Origin: Myrica gale
Lineage: Eukaryota > Streptophyta > Magnoliopsida > Fagales > Myricaceae
DNA length: 64,000 bases
NCBI GenBank assembly: GCA_963930655.1
Contig: OZ005608.1
Span: 11,470,001 to 11,534,000 of the forward strand
Direction: 5' to 3'
The notes below the pieces were generated by a model, which ran no database searches, was not told where the DNA came from, and saw only the letters and a list, made by a program, of their open reading frames with translations. Positions 22,241-34,624 of the stretch are shown here, piece by piece; position 1 is the stretch's first letter; every line of letters begins with the position of its first letter. Both the position numbers and the translations under genes were made by a program.

Positions 22241-24121
22241 AGGCTGATTCAAAATTCCATTTACTTTAAATACAACTTTGCTATTTTTTTTTCATATCTC
22301 TTTATCCGTTCTCTATGTATATATATAAAGAAAGAACAACAATGGGGGAAAGAAAGTGTATTTTATTTTTATCAGATGAGACACCATGTGGGCTGCTGCA
22401 TTTGGGACTGTATATAAGGCCAATATATAATCTATTCATAGTAATTTCTCCCCTTAATTTTTGTAAATTAAATTTACTCTTCAAACATTTCAGATCCATA
22501 TGTAAGGCGATTAATCGACGCATGTACTTGACAAGGCAAGCATAATGATGGATTTTAAAAAACTCTATAGTCTCTGTCTCTATCGATCAGGAAAAAAAAA
22601 AGGACAAACGATCATGTTTTTAATTATTTGAAAGCCTAGAAAACATGAATGACATGTTGGAGAGTATACTACTTTTAACGTTAGGAATGTTCTTTTCAAG
22701 TCTATAATAATGCACTTTGAAAAGTGTTTATAAAGCCAATCACCGATCCTTTCAAAGTAGATCTGTATCTCGATCCCCAAGTCTTTCCCTGTTTCCAACG
22801 ATAGGTTGATTGCTTTGGTTATTTATGTGTCTTTTGATTTTCTGCTCCAGATATAAAAACATTATTACTTAACCCTCTCCATGTTAAAAGAAGAGACCAA
22901 GTGGTCTGTCTCTTGCAAAACACATGACTAGCTTTAAGCCTCTCCGTACCCCCTAGCTAGTAGCTATCTGTGTTTTGCATGGAGCTACTGTAGTCTGTAT
23001 CTACGTGTTTTCAAGTAGCTTTCTCAAACTTCCCAATCGTCCCCCCATGGCAGAAAATTTGAAGCCCTACCTACAGGAATCTTCACGTTATGTGTTGTCT
23101 TGATACCTAAACCAGACACGATTGTGGCCCACCAAAAGGTGCGATTACAAGTACAGGCTAAGGCAGGGATTAATTGTTTTTGTTTTCCACGAGTGCAGGC
23201 CGGCCGGGGCAGGATCGTTTGTGTTTTTTGTTGTTTGAATTGCAATCACTGAAGAAAAATAGGACCTAGAAAGAAGAGTAAGGGTACCATGCTGATGGTC
23301 CCTGGACCCTAGGGAAGAGGCACTCTGTCTGCCCTCTTCCCGCAGAGATATATGTATGGATAACTTCCTCGGCTTTTATTTGTCTCGTTAGTGTAGTCAA
23401 GTACAATACAGATATGTCGAGTGATGTTTCTTTTAATTGAATATAAAAAGATTAACACCAAGTAAACTATCATTAATTTTCTGTATCCTTTGAAATTAAT
23501 GTGAGGCTGGCCGGTGATTAAACAATTCTTTCCCTTTAATCATATGTATATAAGAATTAGAAATTTAGAAACACCGTTAGCAGATTTGACTATATAATAA
23601 GCCCAAGCTAAATAAATTTAACGTTTATATGTAAGTATTCAACATTTTCATTCTTATATGACTATGCAATCAAAACCATTGAATCTGCCGTACCCATTCA
23701 TAATGAAATATGAGGATGTTGGTTTATTTTCTAAAGACATCATTCATAAACATAAAAAAGGTAAAAGTTTTACATTTCGTACCGGTACGGATGGCAGTCC
23801 AGTCCACTCAACTATAGTTGCGTTTGCTAACATAATATTACTCAAAATATTCTCTCTATCGTAATAAAATACTACAATATAATATCTCTCTCTCCCATCA
23901 AAAAATATAAAAAATTACAAAAAATATAAAAAATTACCTCTCTTCACTTTTTCACTAAACCCAATGCCAACACAAAACCCAATACCTAAAATATTTCAAC
24001 ACAAACACAACCTTATTATATACATGATATATGCTCAAGGCGGCTTGTCAACGTTTGATGATCTGGATAGAAGATGAAACATTTGAGATGTTGAAGTCAC
24101 AAGGACTCCTTGTAACATAAC
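22241..24121. other. Intergenic, no gene seen
   Basis: AT-rich sequence with short open frames that have no family signature. Small hairpins occur at 22890-22980 and 23311-23341. No tRNA or known miRNA was recognised. Confidence 0.45.
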
Positions 24122-25007
24122 TGTTAGTGTTTGAGTGTTGGCGAAATTCCGCGCCAAACTAATTGTATTTTCTTATTTGATAGGTTTGGATAAGTTTAGT
24201 TAAAGTATTTAAGAGATTAAAGAGTTCAAGAATTAATGCACATAATAAGGAGTTTCTTAAGAGGATTAGTAAGAAAGGAAGTCTACAAACAAGGAACAGG
24301 TCCCTCACACAAAAAAGACAATGAGAAAATTAACTTCGCAGTGTAACCTCGCTTCCTGGCTCGAGCGAAGGCTGTGAGGAAATCACAGATTCATTTCGCC
24401 GTCGCTTGCCACCTAGCTCGAGCGAGCCCATCACTGATGAGCTCGCCTAACTGCCACTTGATCCTAGCTAGCTCAACTGAGATTCAAAGATTTTGAAAAA
24501 TTCCATCTTTTCAAAAAGCTGATTTGGCTTAAAACTAAATATTCCGCCCTTTGAATACTTTGAGATGACGCCTAAAAACCCTAGGGAGGGCGTCCTATTG
24601 TTTCAAAGAGCCATTATTGAGAGAGAGAGAGGAATTCCTTTAAGCCTCCAAATTGAAATCAACCAAATTTTATCTCACTTAATCACCATTGTTACCAATC
24701 TTCCACTGAGAAGTCTTCAGAGTGCTAGAGGAATTTGCCTACCGAAGTTCTGATGTTGAAGAACGGGATCGTTCGTAAGAGTCCTTAAGAATAACCTTAT
24801 GAGTTTGACAGTTAACTGCACAGAGCGGGTTCGGGTTGGATTGTTTGAATGATTACATCGAGGTTGTCAGAGTCAATAATATGGTTTGTCAATGTCTGAA
24901 TCACTGTTTATAATGTTTTTATTTCTTAGTGGATTTTGGGTGACACGGATAGCTCGGAATAATTTTTCTTTTGGAGGGTGTTTCAAAAGTTTTATACTTT
25001 GTCAACA
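24122..25007 (+). mobile_element. Candidate solo LTR
   Basis: The stretch starts TGTTAGTG and ends TTTGTCAACA (TG..CA), with a leader-like second half. No 5 bp target duplication was found and no internal domain is adjacent, so this is a tentative call from terminal dinucleotides and general appearance. Confidence 0.35.
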
Positions 25008-25851
25008 AAAGGTCGTCTCTTGTCTGACCCGTATTTAATTTAATTTTTGATTATTTATTTAAAGCTTAAATGTTAATCAGGTCCCTATAGTTTAACGTTT
25101 TCCTAAAAAAGTCCTTATACTTTGACTTAGATGATTTTGTTTAGACCTAGAATGGATGGTTTTAGGGCTTGTTCTAAAATATGGTATTGTTTACCCCTCC
25201 TCGAAGTGTTATTTGGTGCTAAATAGGATTTTTTTATAAGCCACGAGTGGAATAATATGTAAAAATAATTCATGACAACTACATTGTTGTCATCTTAATC
25301 TTTATAAAGCCCATGAAAATGTAATAGGGTCTGCCTGAATACTCCGACTAGTGGGCTCGTGCTAATTGGGCTAATATCAATAAAGTAGAATAAATTTAAT
25401 CATAAATTATACACTAACATCAAGTATGTAAGCCCATTAAAAAACACACACACACACATTTTATGGGCGACCCAAAGACATTGACTTATTTATGAAAATA
25501 CTCGAGTGTGTTAATATATGATTATCAATATAATTAAAGTTAAGGTATTTTAACCCCTCGATTTCTAAGATTCCAATTTATGTACTTGCTCTATGGTTTG
25601 AAATTTCAAATGTAATGTGAATCTTCAAAGACTTGAAATGTCTAAAGTGTACCCTTCCTTAAAAAATGTGGGTGGGGGTAAATGTACTCCAACTTAATAA
25701 GGTATAGATGTAATTTGGATAGGAGAGAGTGCAAATTTTAGCTCAAGTTTGGAATTGGTACAAGAAAGTGTCACAATTAGTAGTAGTTAATTTGAAGATA
25801 GCCCAACTACAGGTTGGGGTACAGCCCATATTCATGCATCGTCGCCTAACA
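25008..25851. other. Intergenic with a dispersed repeat (25720-25850)
   Basis: A block with GGTACAAGAAAGTGTCACAA, TTTGAAGATAG and CAACTACAGGTTGGGGTA recurs with changes at 61290-61420. A short (CA)n run is at 25445-25459. Otherwise nothing was recognised. Confidence 0.55.
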
Positions 25852-26060
25852 CTACAAAAAATATGGTCTTTAGCGGCAGTCGGAAACCGCCGCTAAAGGT
25901 CAAAAAACACTGCTATAGCTTTAGCAGCGGTCGGTTTAGCGACGGTCGCAACTGTCGCTATAGACTTGAACGCAAATTTGTCATTTTCATAGCGTTTCGC
26001 GAAAACGTTGGTACAGACATTTAGCAACACGACCGCCGCTAAAGGTCTGTGCTAGAGTTT
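25852..26060 (+). mobile_element. CACTA-type 5' terminus with TTTAGCGGCGG subterminal repeats
   Basis: The start, CACTACAAAAAATATGG, is followed by inverted and direct copies of a TTTAGCGGC/GCCGCTAAA motif (25868-25900, 25920-25965, 26030-26042). This is the usual plan of plant CACTA termini and their small derivatives. The matching 3' end (...TTTTTTGTAGTG) was not found before 27250, so its extent is unknown. It belongs to a family different from the GTTCGGACGG-type elements downstream. Confidence 0.6.
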
Positions 26061-28583
26061 TTTTTTTTGCATTTACCAACATTTTTAAAAACACCACTAA
26101 TTTTTTTCTTATATTTTCCTAATCGGTAATACAAATTTATTTTAAATAATTATAATTTATTGGATGTAAAAACTTAAAGAACAAGGATAATAAAATAAAA
26201 TATACTTCATCATTGATTAATAACGTTTTACAACAAATACTAGAATCTCTGCAAGTAATCTAAAAACTAACAAATTTCTAATATAAAATAACAATAACAA
26301 GGACCGACTAAAATATTCAAATACAACACAACACAATAAAATCTTCCTCCTTTGACACATCAACATCCTCTATCTTGAATTTCTGTAATAGAAAATAAAT
26401 ATCACACGAGAAATAGAAATAAACAAAAGATTTATGTAGACAAAATATCTACTTGTATATAAGGCTATAAGCAACTCTAGATAAAACGGGTCAAAAAATT
26501 TCCCTGAGGCACCTGGTTCTCTGTCGCGTTTTCTTGCAAAACCTTATTAAAGGGCTAGACATCATTTTACATATTGAATATTTGGGTAAAAACTATGCTA
26601 CTTACCATTACAAAAATTCTAGTCGAAGCTTCATTTTTACCTGCAACAGCTCAATCATTTTGCCAGTTATACGATTCTCAAAAGGCTTCAGTCATTTTTA
26701 CCTGCAACACCCGCTCCTTCCTCATTGCTGTTTGTACTGTATTTAGCAAGCTTCTAAAAATTTAAGCAAGTCTATTAGTTTCTTACTACACTAATCAACT
26801 AAATTATTTAATTGGTAGCAACATTCAAAGATAAAACTTTGTCAATATTATGTGCAAACTTTGCCAAGCTCTAACAACTGCAATCTTCTTCTAATCAAAG
26901 ACCCATTGCCAAATTGCAAGCAACTATGTGATATAAAGCTTCTCATCATTTAAACAAGTTCGTTAATTTCTTTACACAGCAAGTAAATTATTGAAATGAC
27001 AATGACATCCAAACACAAAACTCAGTCAACATCATCTGCAGACATGGCCAGCCATACACTAGTGCAATCTTCTTCCAGTTACGAATTCATTGCCAAATTG
27101 CAAGCACCTACGTGTTTACACAGACTTGTTCAACCCAGAGGAAGCTTTACATGATTTGTATCAACTCTACTCAGTTTTATCAGTTATGTCAACCAGAGCT
27201 ACCACTTTAAAACAAATGTCCCAGCCAAACGTTAGATGCAAAGTACTTACAGCTACAAAAGGAGCAAAAGTATAGTGGATGCCGCTCGCCCTAACTTCAA
27301 GTGTTGTTGCTTCCCCAATCTTCCGACACAAATCTGCATCCCTATCCCAATGTCAAAACTATAAGCGGTTCTGAAGCTACAAGACCAATAAGATGGCGTG
27401 CGGACAGTTACATAGTCGTGCGGACGTATATGAAGTTTTGGCGGCATGAATTCCCTCGAAAACTAATACACATATGCGTCCGAACGTCATTTTATGTGTC
27501 TAAACAGTATTCAAGCGTATGAAAGTTACAGATTCGCAGACAGTGGAGGAAAAACGGGAAAACAAATAAACGAGAGATTTTAGCATGAGGAGAAGCAGAA
27601 AGCTTATTTGAACGTTCAATCTCATTGAAGAGGGTGTGAAAGGAGCATCTCTTTTAGAATTTGAAGTTGGATTGCATTTTAGGTTAGTGGTTTTTAAATT
27701 GGATTGTTTTAGGATGAAAAAATTGTATTTTAATATATTAAAGCATGTGTTTTTCAAAATTTTAGGTTCTCAAATGATAGTAATGGAGTTTGGGGTTGGT
27801 TGTGATGTGTTTATATTGAAGTGTTTGTGATTTTGGTTGATTTTGACAAGATTTTAGGCTGAAAATTGAGTCTGTGCGTAAAAGAACATTCTTGTTCGAC
27901 AATTGTCGTCCAGACGATTGATGTACCGTCCGGACTCCATTTTGTGGTTCGGACGCTTTGCAAAACCTGTCCGAACGTCTATGTGTATGGTTCGAACTGT
28001 TATGTTACGTCCGATTGGTATTTGTTGTTATGTCATGCATTCATTTAGTAGCATTAGACCCCGTTTAAGAATTACACAAATTTTGGATAACGAACTGGAT
28101 GTAATTCTTGAATTGTTCACGTTATGGACAGTTTGAGTTTACAATATGTGTAATGTGCGTAATTGTATCTGCTATTGTGACATATGTGTTTATAAATTTC
28201 AATTCAAATCTCCTTTTGTCCTTCGGATACACATTCAGCATTGATCTTACACATTTTCCTTAAATGGTTCGTGTTTAGGCTCAATGTTGTAGGCGTGTAT
28301 CTAGGGACTGAGGGAAAATGCTATCGAAATTTCTAAAGCAACGATCACAATGATCGGGTCAATTACGTGTAGTACTTGATATTGTAAACTTGAATGGGAT
28401 AGTACCTATCACCCGAAGAAATTAGAGTTGAGTATGAATGTCATCGTTGCTTACATTATTGTTTGTATTTTCATCTTTGAATGAATAATATTGATAAGAG
28501 CTGGATTTATGAGCGTTGTAAGTAAGTAATAAATTTACGTTTTTATTATTTAAATAAATGACTTAGGTATTTTAATATGCATG

Positions 28584-29322
28584 TTCTATATTTCTTTTGG
28601 TGTACAGAAAAATCCAGAATCTGATGAAATTAGTTATTCGTTGCTTTATAAAAAGACGCATACTATTAAGGATGACATGTGGACTTCAAAAGATGCACGA
28701 GAAAATTTTGTAAGTTGTAACGTTACTTTTAATGATGCATTCGTATGCGTTTATGTTTCATATGTACTATTTTATCTTCTTTTCTAATTTTGTAGGAAAA
28801 AAATGAAGGCGTTACAGTTGCAGCACGAGTCAGAGTGAAAGTCATACACCGAAGTAGAGATCTTCACTGAGGTGTTGGGGACGAAAGCGAGTTACGTGCG
28901 AGGTTTAGACCGTTCAATACGATCTGTTGGATCGTCTTCATCAGCATCGTCCGTTGATTTGTCCCAGAGATTGGAAGAGGCCAGATTACAGATTGAGGAG
29001 ATGAAGGCTAGACAGTTGGAATATGAAGCGCTTCTAGTCAAGCGGTCAGATATGGAGCAGACGATGCGAGAGCATCTGCAGATGAAGGAGGAGCAGTAAC
29101 GGAAGAAAGACGAAGAGCTGATGAAGATGATGGTGGAGCAGCAACGAAAAAAAGTCAAAGAGCACCAGAAGATGTTGCAAGAGCAGCAAAGAAACCTAGT
29201 AGAACAACAAGAACAAAGGATGCAACTAATGGCGGGGCAGATCAGACAGATGCAATCTCATTCGACACCCAAACAAAATTTGGGTAGATTATTGTATTTT
29301 TACTACTTTGTCAATACTTATT
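28584..29322 (+). pseudogene. TnpA-like plant transposase (Ptta/En/Spm family), coiled-coil part, broken
   Basis: The exon at 28602-28708 encodes DEISYSLLYKKTHTIKDDMW and ends at a GTAAGT donor; the next exon begins after TTTTGTAG at about 28798. It reads on through HESE, YTEVEIFTEVLGTKASYVRG and a long coiled coil (LEEARLQIEEMKARQLEYEA, then QQ/QEQQ-rich repeats) to a TGA at 29320. Decay is slight: one extra A in the A7 run at the exon start, one TGA after HESE (CGA to TGA) and one TAA after MKEEQ (CAA to TAA). In active CACTA elements TnpA binds the subterminal repeats. It has no tnp2 partner in this copy. Confidence 0.75.
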
Positions 29323-29448
29323 GATTATGTATTTTATTTACTTTTAATAACGATTGCATATTTGTAGATATTTTATTATATTATGAGCAGCGAATATATT
29401 TATATTTATATTATTTCATAAATTTTAATTAAATTAATTCAAATATAT

Positions 29449-29990
29449 AGAAACCCGTTCGAACGGTGTTTCAATGTCGTTCGCACGAACCTTTTTCGTT
29501 GCTAGCGTGCGCAAACATAACTATCTGTCCGCACATTTTGCTTTGAATTTGCTAGTCCGAACGGTGTCTATCGCGTCCACACGGTCTGTAATATAAGAAA
29601 CTGTCGGCACAATACGCCAAGACGTTCGAACGTTTTCAACGTACAACGGTGCAGATGTTTCGTAGACGTAAAGGTTCGAACAAAGTTTTCAGATGACTAA
29701 ATTTTTTTCGTCATAATGAAACTACGGTGCAGACGTCTTCACAAATGCGTCCGGACATATGTACATCACCGTTCGGACGTTGATATACAACGGTGCAGAC
29801 GTTTATTACATGACAAAATATATTTCGTCATATTGGATTAATCGTTCGCATGAGCTGTGCGAACGTATAGAGAGAACGTTCGCACAGCTCATGGGAACTG
29901 ATGGACTGTAAAGGACATGACTATTTTGAATTTCGTCAGTATGGCACCAAACTGTTTGGACGAGTTTATAAACCGTCCGAACGGTTTTGA
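29449..29990. repeat. CACTA subterminal repeat array (GTTCGGACG-type)
   Basis: Dense near-palindromic units such as CCGTTCGAACGG, GTTCGAACG, CCGTTCGGACG and GTCCGAACGG occur on both strands. Such arrays bind TnpA in characterised CACTA elements. Related arrays are at 27395-27990, 34625-34990, 35820-36190, 46200-46580 and 47020-47120. Confidence 0.8.
29850..29892. repeat. Perfect 17 bp inverted repeat with a 9-base spacer
   Basis: ATGAGCTGTGCGAACGT (29850-29866) and ACGTTCGCACAGCTCAT (29876-29892) are exact reverse complements. It lies inside the subterminal array of the CACTA remnant and carries two GCGAACG-type cores. Confidence 0.9.
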
Positions 29991-30125
29991 GTGACAGAAC
30001 ATGAAAATCGTCACCTAAAACATTGGCTAACGACTTTAGGTGACAAACCGGGTGACAACCCGTTTTTGTCACCTAAAACCTTATTGACAAAATTTGTCAC
30101 CCAAAATATTTTTTCTCTTATAATG

Positions 30126-30838
30126 ACCCTTCAAATCTTTTAGAGAAATAATCATGAGAGGAAGAAAAAGCTTGAAAGAGAGAATAATTACTTTATAAGT
30201 GAGCCTCTAATTTTTAAAAGAAAATACTTAGAGTGCGTATTTTTTACTTTTCTCTCTCAGTCATTTTTTTTTCTAAAATTACTTCCTCTTTCCCTCTTTT
30301 CTAGTGTTTTTTTTACTTTTCTTTCTCCATTTTTCTAAAATTATTTTATTCTTTCTCTCACTTTCTGCCTCTCTCACTGTTTACACTCTCTTATTTACTA
30401 GATTTTCTCTCAATAGTCTCTCTCTTTTCACTCTCTCCCACTATATTACCTCATATACAGAAGATAAAAAAAATTCATACTCAACTCTTGGAATACAACA
30501 AACTTTTTGCTTTGTACACAAAAAAATTATTCTTCAAATTTAGAATTCTAAATATTATTATATTTAATTATTATTGTCTTTAAAAAAACAAATATACTCA
30601 TTTCATTATTGTTGTCTAATTAAAATATTATTGCTCTATTATTTGTGTGTGCTTATGTTATTTTGACTAGATTTTAACATTGCTTTGCGCCTTTTTAATA
30701 CTGACATAATAATTGATAAACTTTTACTCGTTGAAGGAATGTACAGTTTAATTAGCATAATTGATGAAAATATTGTTTTTACATTTAAATTAAAGTTAAT
30801 AATTTTTTTCATTTTTTAAATTTTAGAATACGTTGTTA
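30126..30838. other. Intergenic, pyrimidine-rich, no gene
   Basis: AT-rich with TTTTTCTCTCTC-type low complexity at 30240-30440. Nothing coding is supported. Confidence 0.5.
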
Positions 30839-30847
30839 GGTTTTGAT

Positions 30848-32305
30848 CAATGGCGGAACCAGGACCAAAATTCAGGGGGGTCGAATTCTAAAGACGAAAT
30901 GACAAATTTTTTTTTTTCCTTTATAATGTTAAAAATTGTCTTACAATTACTATATCAAAAATTAAAGACTAAAAGCATTAAAAATATTACAATACATGTA
31001 CTGTGCTATGTACTGCGACTGAGATGTGACAATTGCATCCTACGATTTTGCATCTTTTGAAAATATTACAAAACGACTTCGTTCTCTTGTGACAAACTTA
31101 TTCATTATCTAAATAAAATAAAATAAAGTGAATGTATCAATATATTATATTCCAGAGACTAAAAGCCATGTGGAGATGCAAAGTGAAGTCTCTTGTTCAT
31201 AAACACATGTGGAGATGCAAATAAACAGTGAAAAATAGATGGCAGTCAATTCCACAAAAGCAAAACAGTACAACAATTGCCAATTCCACAAGAAACCTTT
31301 CATGAAAAATTCAACATATCCCACTATCCCAGCACTTCCAACAACCCACAAAATTCACACATTTCTAATTCACAAAATTCATAAAATCCCTAATTCACAA
31401 AACTCATCAAATCTCTAATTCACATATTACTAATTCAAAAAATTCATCAAATTCCTAATTCAAAAATCCATAATTCATAAAATTCATCAAAAAATCACAA
31501 CAATAATTAAATTTGTAAATATAATAAAATCATGGCTGAGTGCCCAGACCTGCGGCGGTGGCTAGTGCGGTAGTGGCTGAGTGAGAAAGTGAGGTGTGAG
31601 AAACAGAAAAGAGAAAGGCAGGAGGCAGTGGCGGAAGGAAGGGGAAGCGATCCTGCATTTGTTCTGCAAATTTTGGCAATCAACTTTTTCTTCGTTGTTT
31701 TTTTCTTTCTTTCTTTGACTAAGTTAACGTTCATACATAGTGAAGATCTAAGTCCACATACTAGTGTACCTCTGAATAGAGGAAACAACACCTGACCCTT
31801 ATGATCAGACATCGAGACTTTTCACAAACACCCAGCGAGGGTATGCCCAGGGAAGGAAAAAAGTGGGTCGCGGGAACAACCTGCAACCGTACTATCCAAA
31901 TAATTGAACAATATTTTTTTTTTTGCAAAAAATTACGTGGAAAAATGCAAAAAGTTACAATCGGAGCTTTTAAGTTTTTTTAATATAATATGCAAAAACA
32001 AGGGAAAAAAGCGAAAAATGAGAGAGTGAGAGGAGTGAGGACTGATGGTGCCAGTTTAGCTCATTTATGCTGTGTGTACTGATAGAAAATGTCAGACGAT
32101 GTTATTACAATTTTCCTGGGTCAGGGGTATCGGGCCAAGCTTTATGTGTAAAACATATGTATAGTTGGTCTGGGCCTGAGCTTCAGGGGTATCGGGTTAG
32201 GGCCAACTTAAATTTTTTTTTTAAAAAAAAAAGTAATGAAAATTTTTTTTGGGTGGCGTGAGGGGTAGCGGCCGCCCAGGGTCGCTACCCCTTCCTTCCG
32301 CCTTT
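30848..32305. mobile_element. 1.46 kb non-autonomous DNA element with 9 bp target duplication
   Basis: Exact 9-mers GGTTTTGAT flank it at 30839-30847 and 32306-32314. Ends are CAATGGCGGAACCAGG and, inverted from the right, AAAGGCGGAAGGAAGG, sharing GGCGGAA. The interior is non-coding. It includes TTCACAAAATTCATCAAAT-type tandem units (31343-31500), a second GGCGGAAGGAAGGGG block near 31630, and GC-rich GGGTAGCGGCCGCCC next to the right end. A 9 bp duplication suggests Mutator; short TIRs leave the superfamily open. Confidence 0.75.
31343..31500. repeat. Short degenerate tandem repeat
   Basis: Units of about 20-27 bases based on AATTCACAAAATTCATCAAA recur five or six times with drift, inside the 30848-32305 element. 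Confidence 0.75.
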
Positions 32306-32314
32306 GGTTTTGAT

Positions 32315-34502
32315 GATGCTTATTTTGATTATAACGAAAATTTGAATTTCTTAAAATTAGTCTAGGTGTATTTAAGATGAACTAGACAAATTCTTGGTTT
32401 CGTACCTGTACTCCCCCAAAAAGTTTCCCAAATCCTTCATCCTCGAAAAGGACAAATCTGTGTTTTTCCTTCTTCCTCCCGTGTCTTTTTCAAGTCACTT
32501 CCACGGGTCCGTCCCTGCTGCCCTCCATCTGCATCCAGAAGCTGAGCCCTCAGCTATTTATTAGATTTTTGTCAGCAATGATATTCCTTCTTTCCAACTA
32601 TCGAACCCATTGCTCACTTTTTTTTTCTTGCTCTACGCTCTTTCCCAGTCTCGATTAATGATATGCCCGAAGGCTATGGGGTTTTATGGTGGGTGACATA
32701 CTGTGTACCGGGGACGAATTTGTCCCCACGTGGCACTTCGGGGACTAAAATCGTTTAATTTTGAAACTCATAGACTAAATTGTTCCAAAGCAAAATTATA
32801 GGAATGTTTGGTGCAATTAAGCCTTATAATTTTGATATTTATCATACTTTTTCTAGGGTAGCTTCTTTTATTGGGAGATTGATTTTATTTATTTATTTAT
32901 ATTTCTCATTGTTGCATTTTTAGTTTATTTTTTAAAATCTATCATAGTTGTTTCTACCTTTCCTACTTAATATTCCTTATTTGGGCGTTATTGTTATTAT
33001 TTTTACATTCTTTATGTATATTTTTTTTTGCTTTTTATCGTTAATCTTATATTTACCTCTTATTATTTGCTTATTATTATTATGGTTATTAGTGGAGATG
33101 TTTGTACATTATGGGGTTATGGGCCTGATTCGTTAAGAACGTTCCGAATTTAAAGTGATATTATTCCTGGAGTGTGCGGTTAGCCAATTTCTAGTTAAGG
33201 CCCAATGGGATTTAATTCTGTACTATCGGGGGCCATATTGACCAGGACCATTTTTACCCTAGGTTTTGGACTTTAGTTTGGTTGATGTTTTGTAAGATGG
33301 GCTTTGGGCCTTTTTAAGATAATTTTCGGAATCATCAGTTTCAAAATGCAAGGTGGCCCGTGCTATTGGCGTAGTAAAATTTTAATGTAGGTGTTAAAAA
33401 CGAGATGTATTGAAATCGGTGAATGAGTGATAAAAGTGAAATTTTAAAATATGTTTGATAAAAGGAAAATTTTGTTAATTTTTTTTAAAAAGATTTTAAT
33501 CACCTAAACGCTATGTAAATAGGAGAAAAAACAAATTAGAAAATTGAAAAAGCTGCTTCATAAGAAATTTACTTGCAATTATTTCTTGGCCATTGAATAA
33601 AAGAGTCATTATTATTTTTTGAAAGAAATGTTATTTATTTATTTTTTAAAGAAAAGTAGAATTAATTATGGCCACATAAATGAAAGTTTAGCAAATTTAA
33701 AATAGCAGAGTTCCATTTAAAGGTGCACGTGAAGAAATGTTTGGTAACCAAAACTGACGAAATTTTATTTTGGTCGCAAAAGTCATTACAACATCAAATT
33801 ATATTCGTCATAAATAAAAAATAATATTAAATAAGGAAATTTTGACTTACGACTAAATATTTTTTTCTCGAAGATGCAATTTTTTCTTTTTCTTTTTGGG
33901 ATGCATATTTTGCCATAAATTATGATACATCATCTATTAGGGGGATCCATCATCGACAAAAGTTCGATAGTCAGATTAGATTATCTATCATCTACACTGT
34001 GATGTTTTGAGATCTGATATTTTTTAGAAAAATATAAAAGGTCGCTTGACAGGATGTTTGACGGTTTTTTTTATAGTATGAATTATGCCCTAAAAATTAT
34101 ACAGCTGACTAATTATTCATTTATATGTCACATGTTTGTATTCATTTATTGTGTATAATGATGTGATAATAAAGATGTTACACATATATTGTAAAAAATA
34201 TATGCCAATGATTAATGAATCAAAGATGGAGAGTATGACTATACAGTTCGTTGTTTACTTGATATTTGTTCTAGACCAAGGTACATGTTTAGGTATAATA
34301 AGTCTACACTCGTTGTGCCTCTATTAAATAGGATGATGGACTTCATTATTGAGGTGATGACCTTAAGTAAACAAGTGAGTGCACTGTAAAAATATATGCA
34401 CCGAACGAGATCAAATATGGATACCTTCTAGAAGTGATCACTAATGTTGAGAATGTATTCAACACAATTAGTTTATTGTATCCTTAGACCAGAGAAGTTT
34501 AT
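32315..34502. other. Intergenic, AT-rich, no gene
   Basis: No supported coding region was seen. The sequence has long A/T runs and short open frames of low complexity. It ends at the left terminus of the next CACTA element (preceded by the trinucleotide tat). Confidence 0.5.
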
Positions 34503-34624
34503 CACTACAAGAAACAAGTTATTAGGTGACAAATTTTTGGGTGTCAAACCAAATTTTGTCACCTAAAGTTACATTTCCCTGACAAAACATTAATTTTGTT
34601 ATCCAAAATCATTGAAGAACACCA

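Larger units (their letters stand above)
27250..30125 (+). mobile_element. CACTA element remnant, GTTCGGACGG family, 3' end preserved
   Basis: The 3' terminus (29999-30125) is the inverted counterpart of 34503-34570: TTTAGGTGACAAA, TTTTTGTCACCTAAAA, AAAATTTGTCACC and finally TTTTTTCTCTTATAATG, a decayed TTTCTTGTAGTG. Subterminal repeats with CGTTCGAACG / GTCCGGACG cores fill 29449-29980 and recur at 27395-27990. A TnpA-like gene remnant lies between them. The region 27540-28133 is homologous to 46560-47244 in the second element. No 5' TIR was found, so the left limit is approximate. Confidence 0.75.

Noticed and set aside
22913..22980. Inverted repeat GCAAAACACA..TGTGTTTTGC as a possible small-RNA precursor
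   Set aside because: Arms of about 16-18 bases with a bulge and no resemblance to a known miRNA; common by chance in AT-rich DNA of this size.
23311..23341. AGGGAAGAGGCA with a nearby CCCTCTTCCC, resembling a miR408 locus
   Set aside because: Only 12 bases match, the hairpin has a loop of about ten bases and no 21-base duplex, so it does not meet miRNA precursor criteria.
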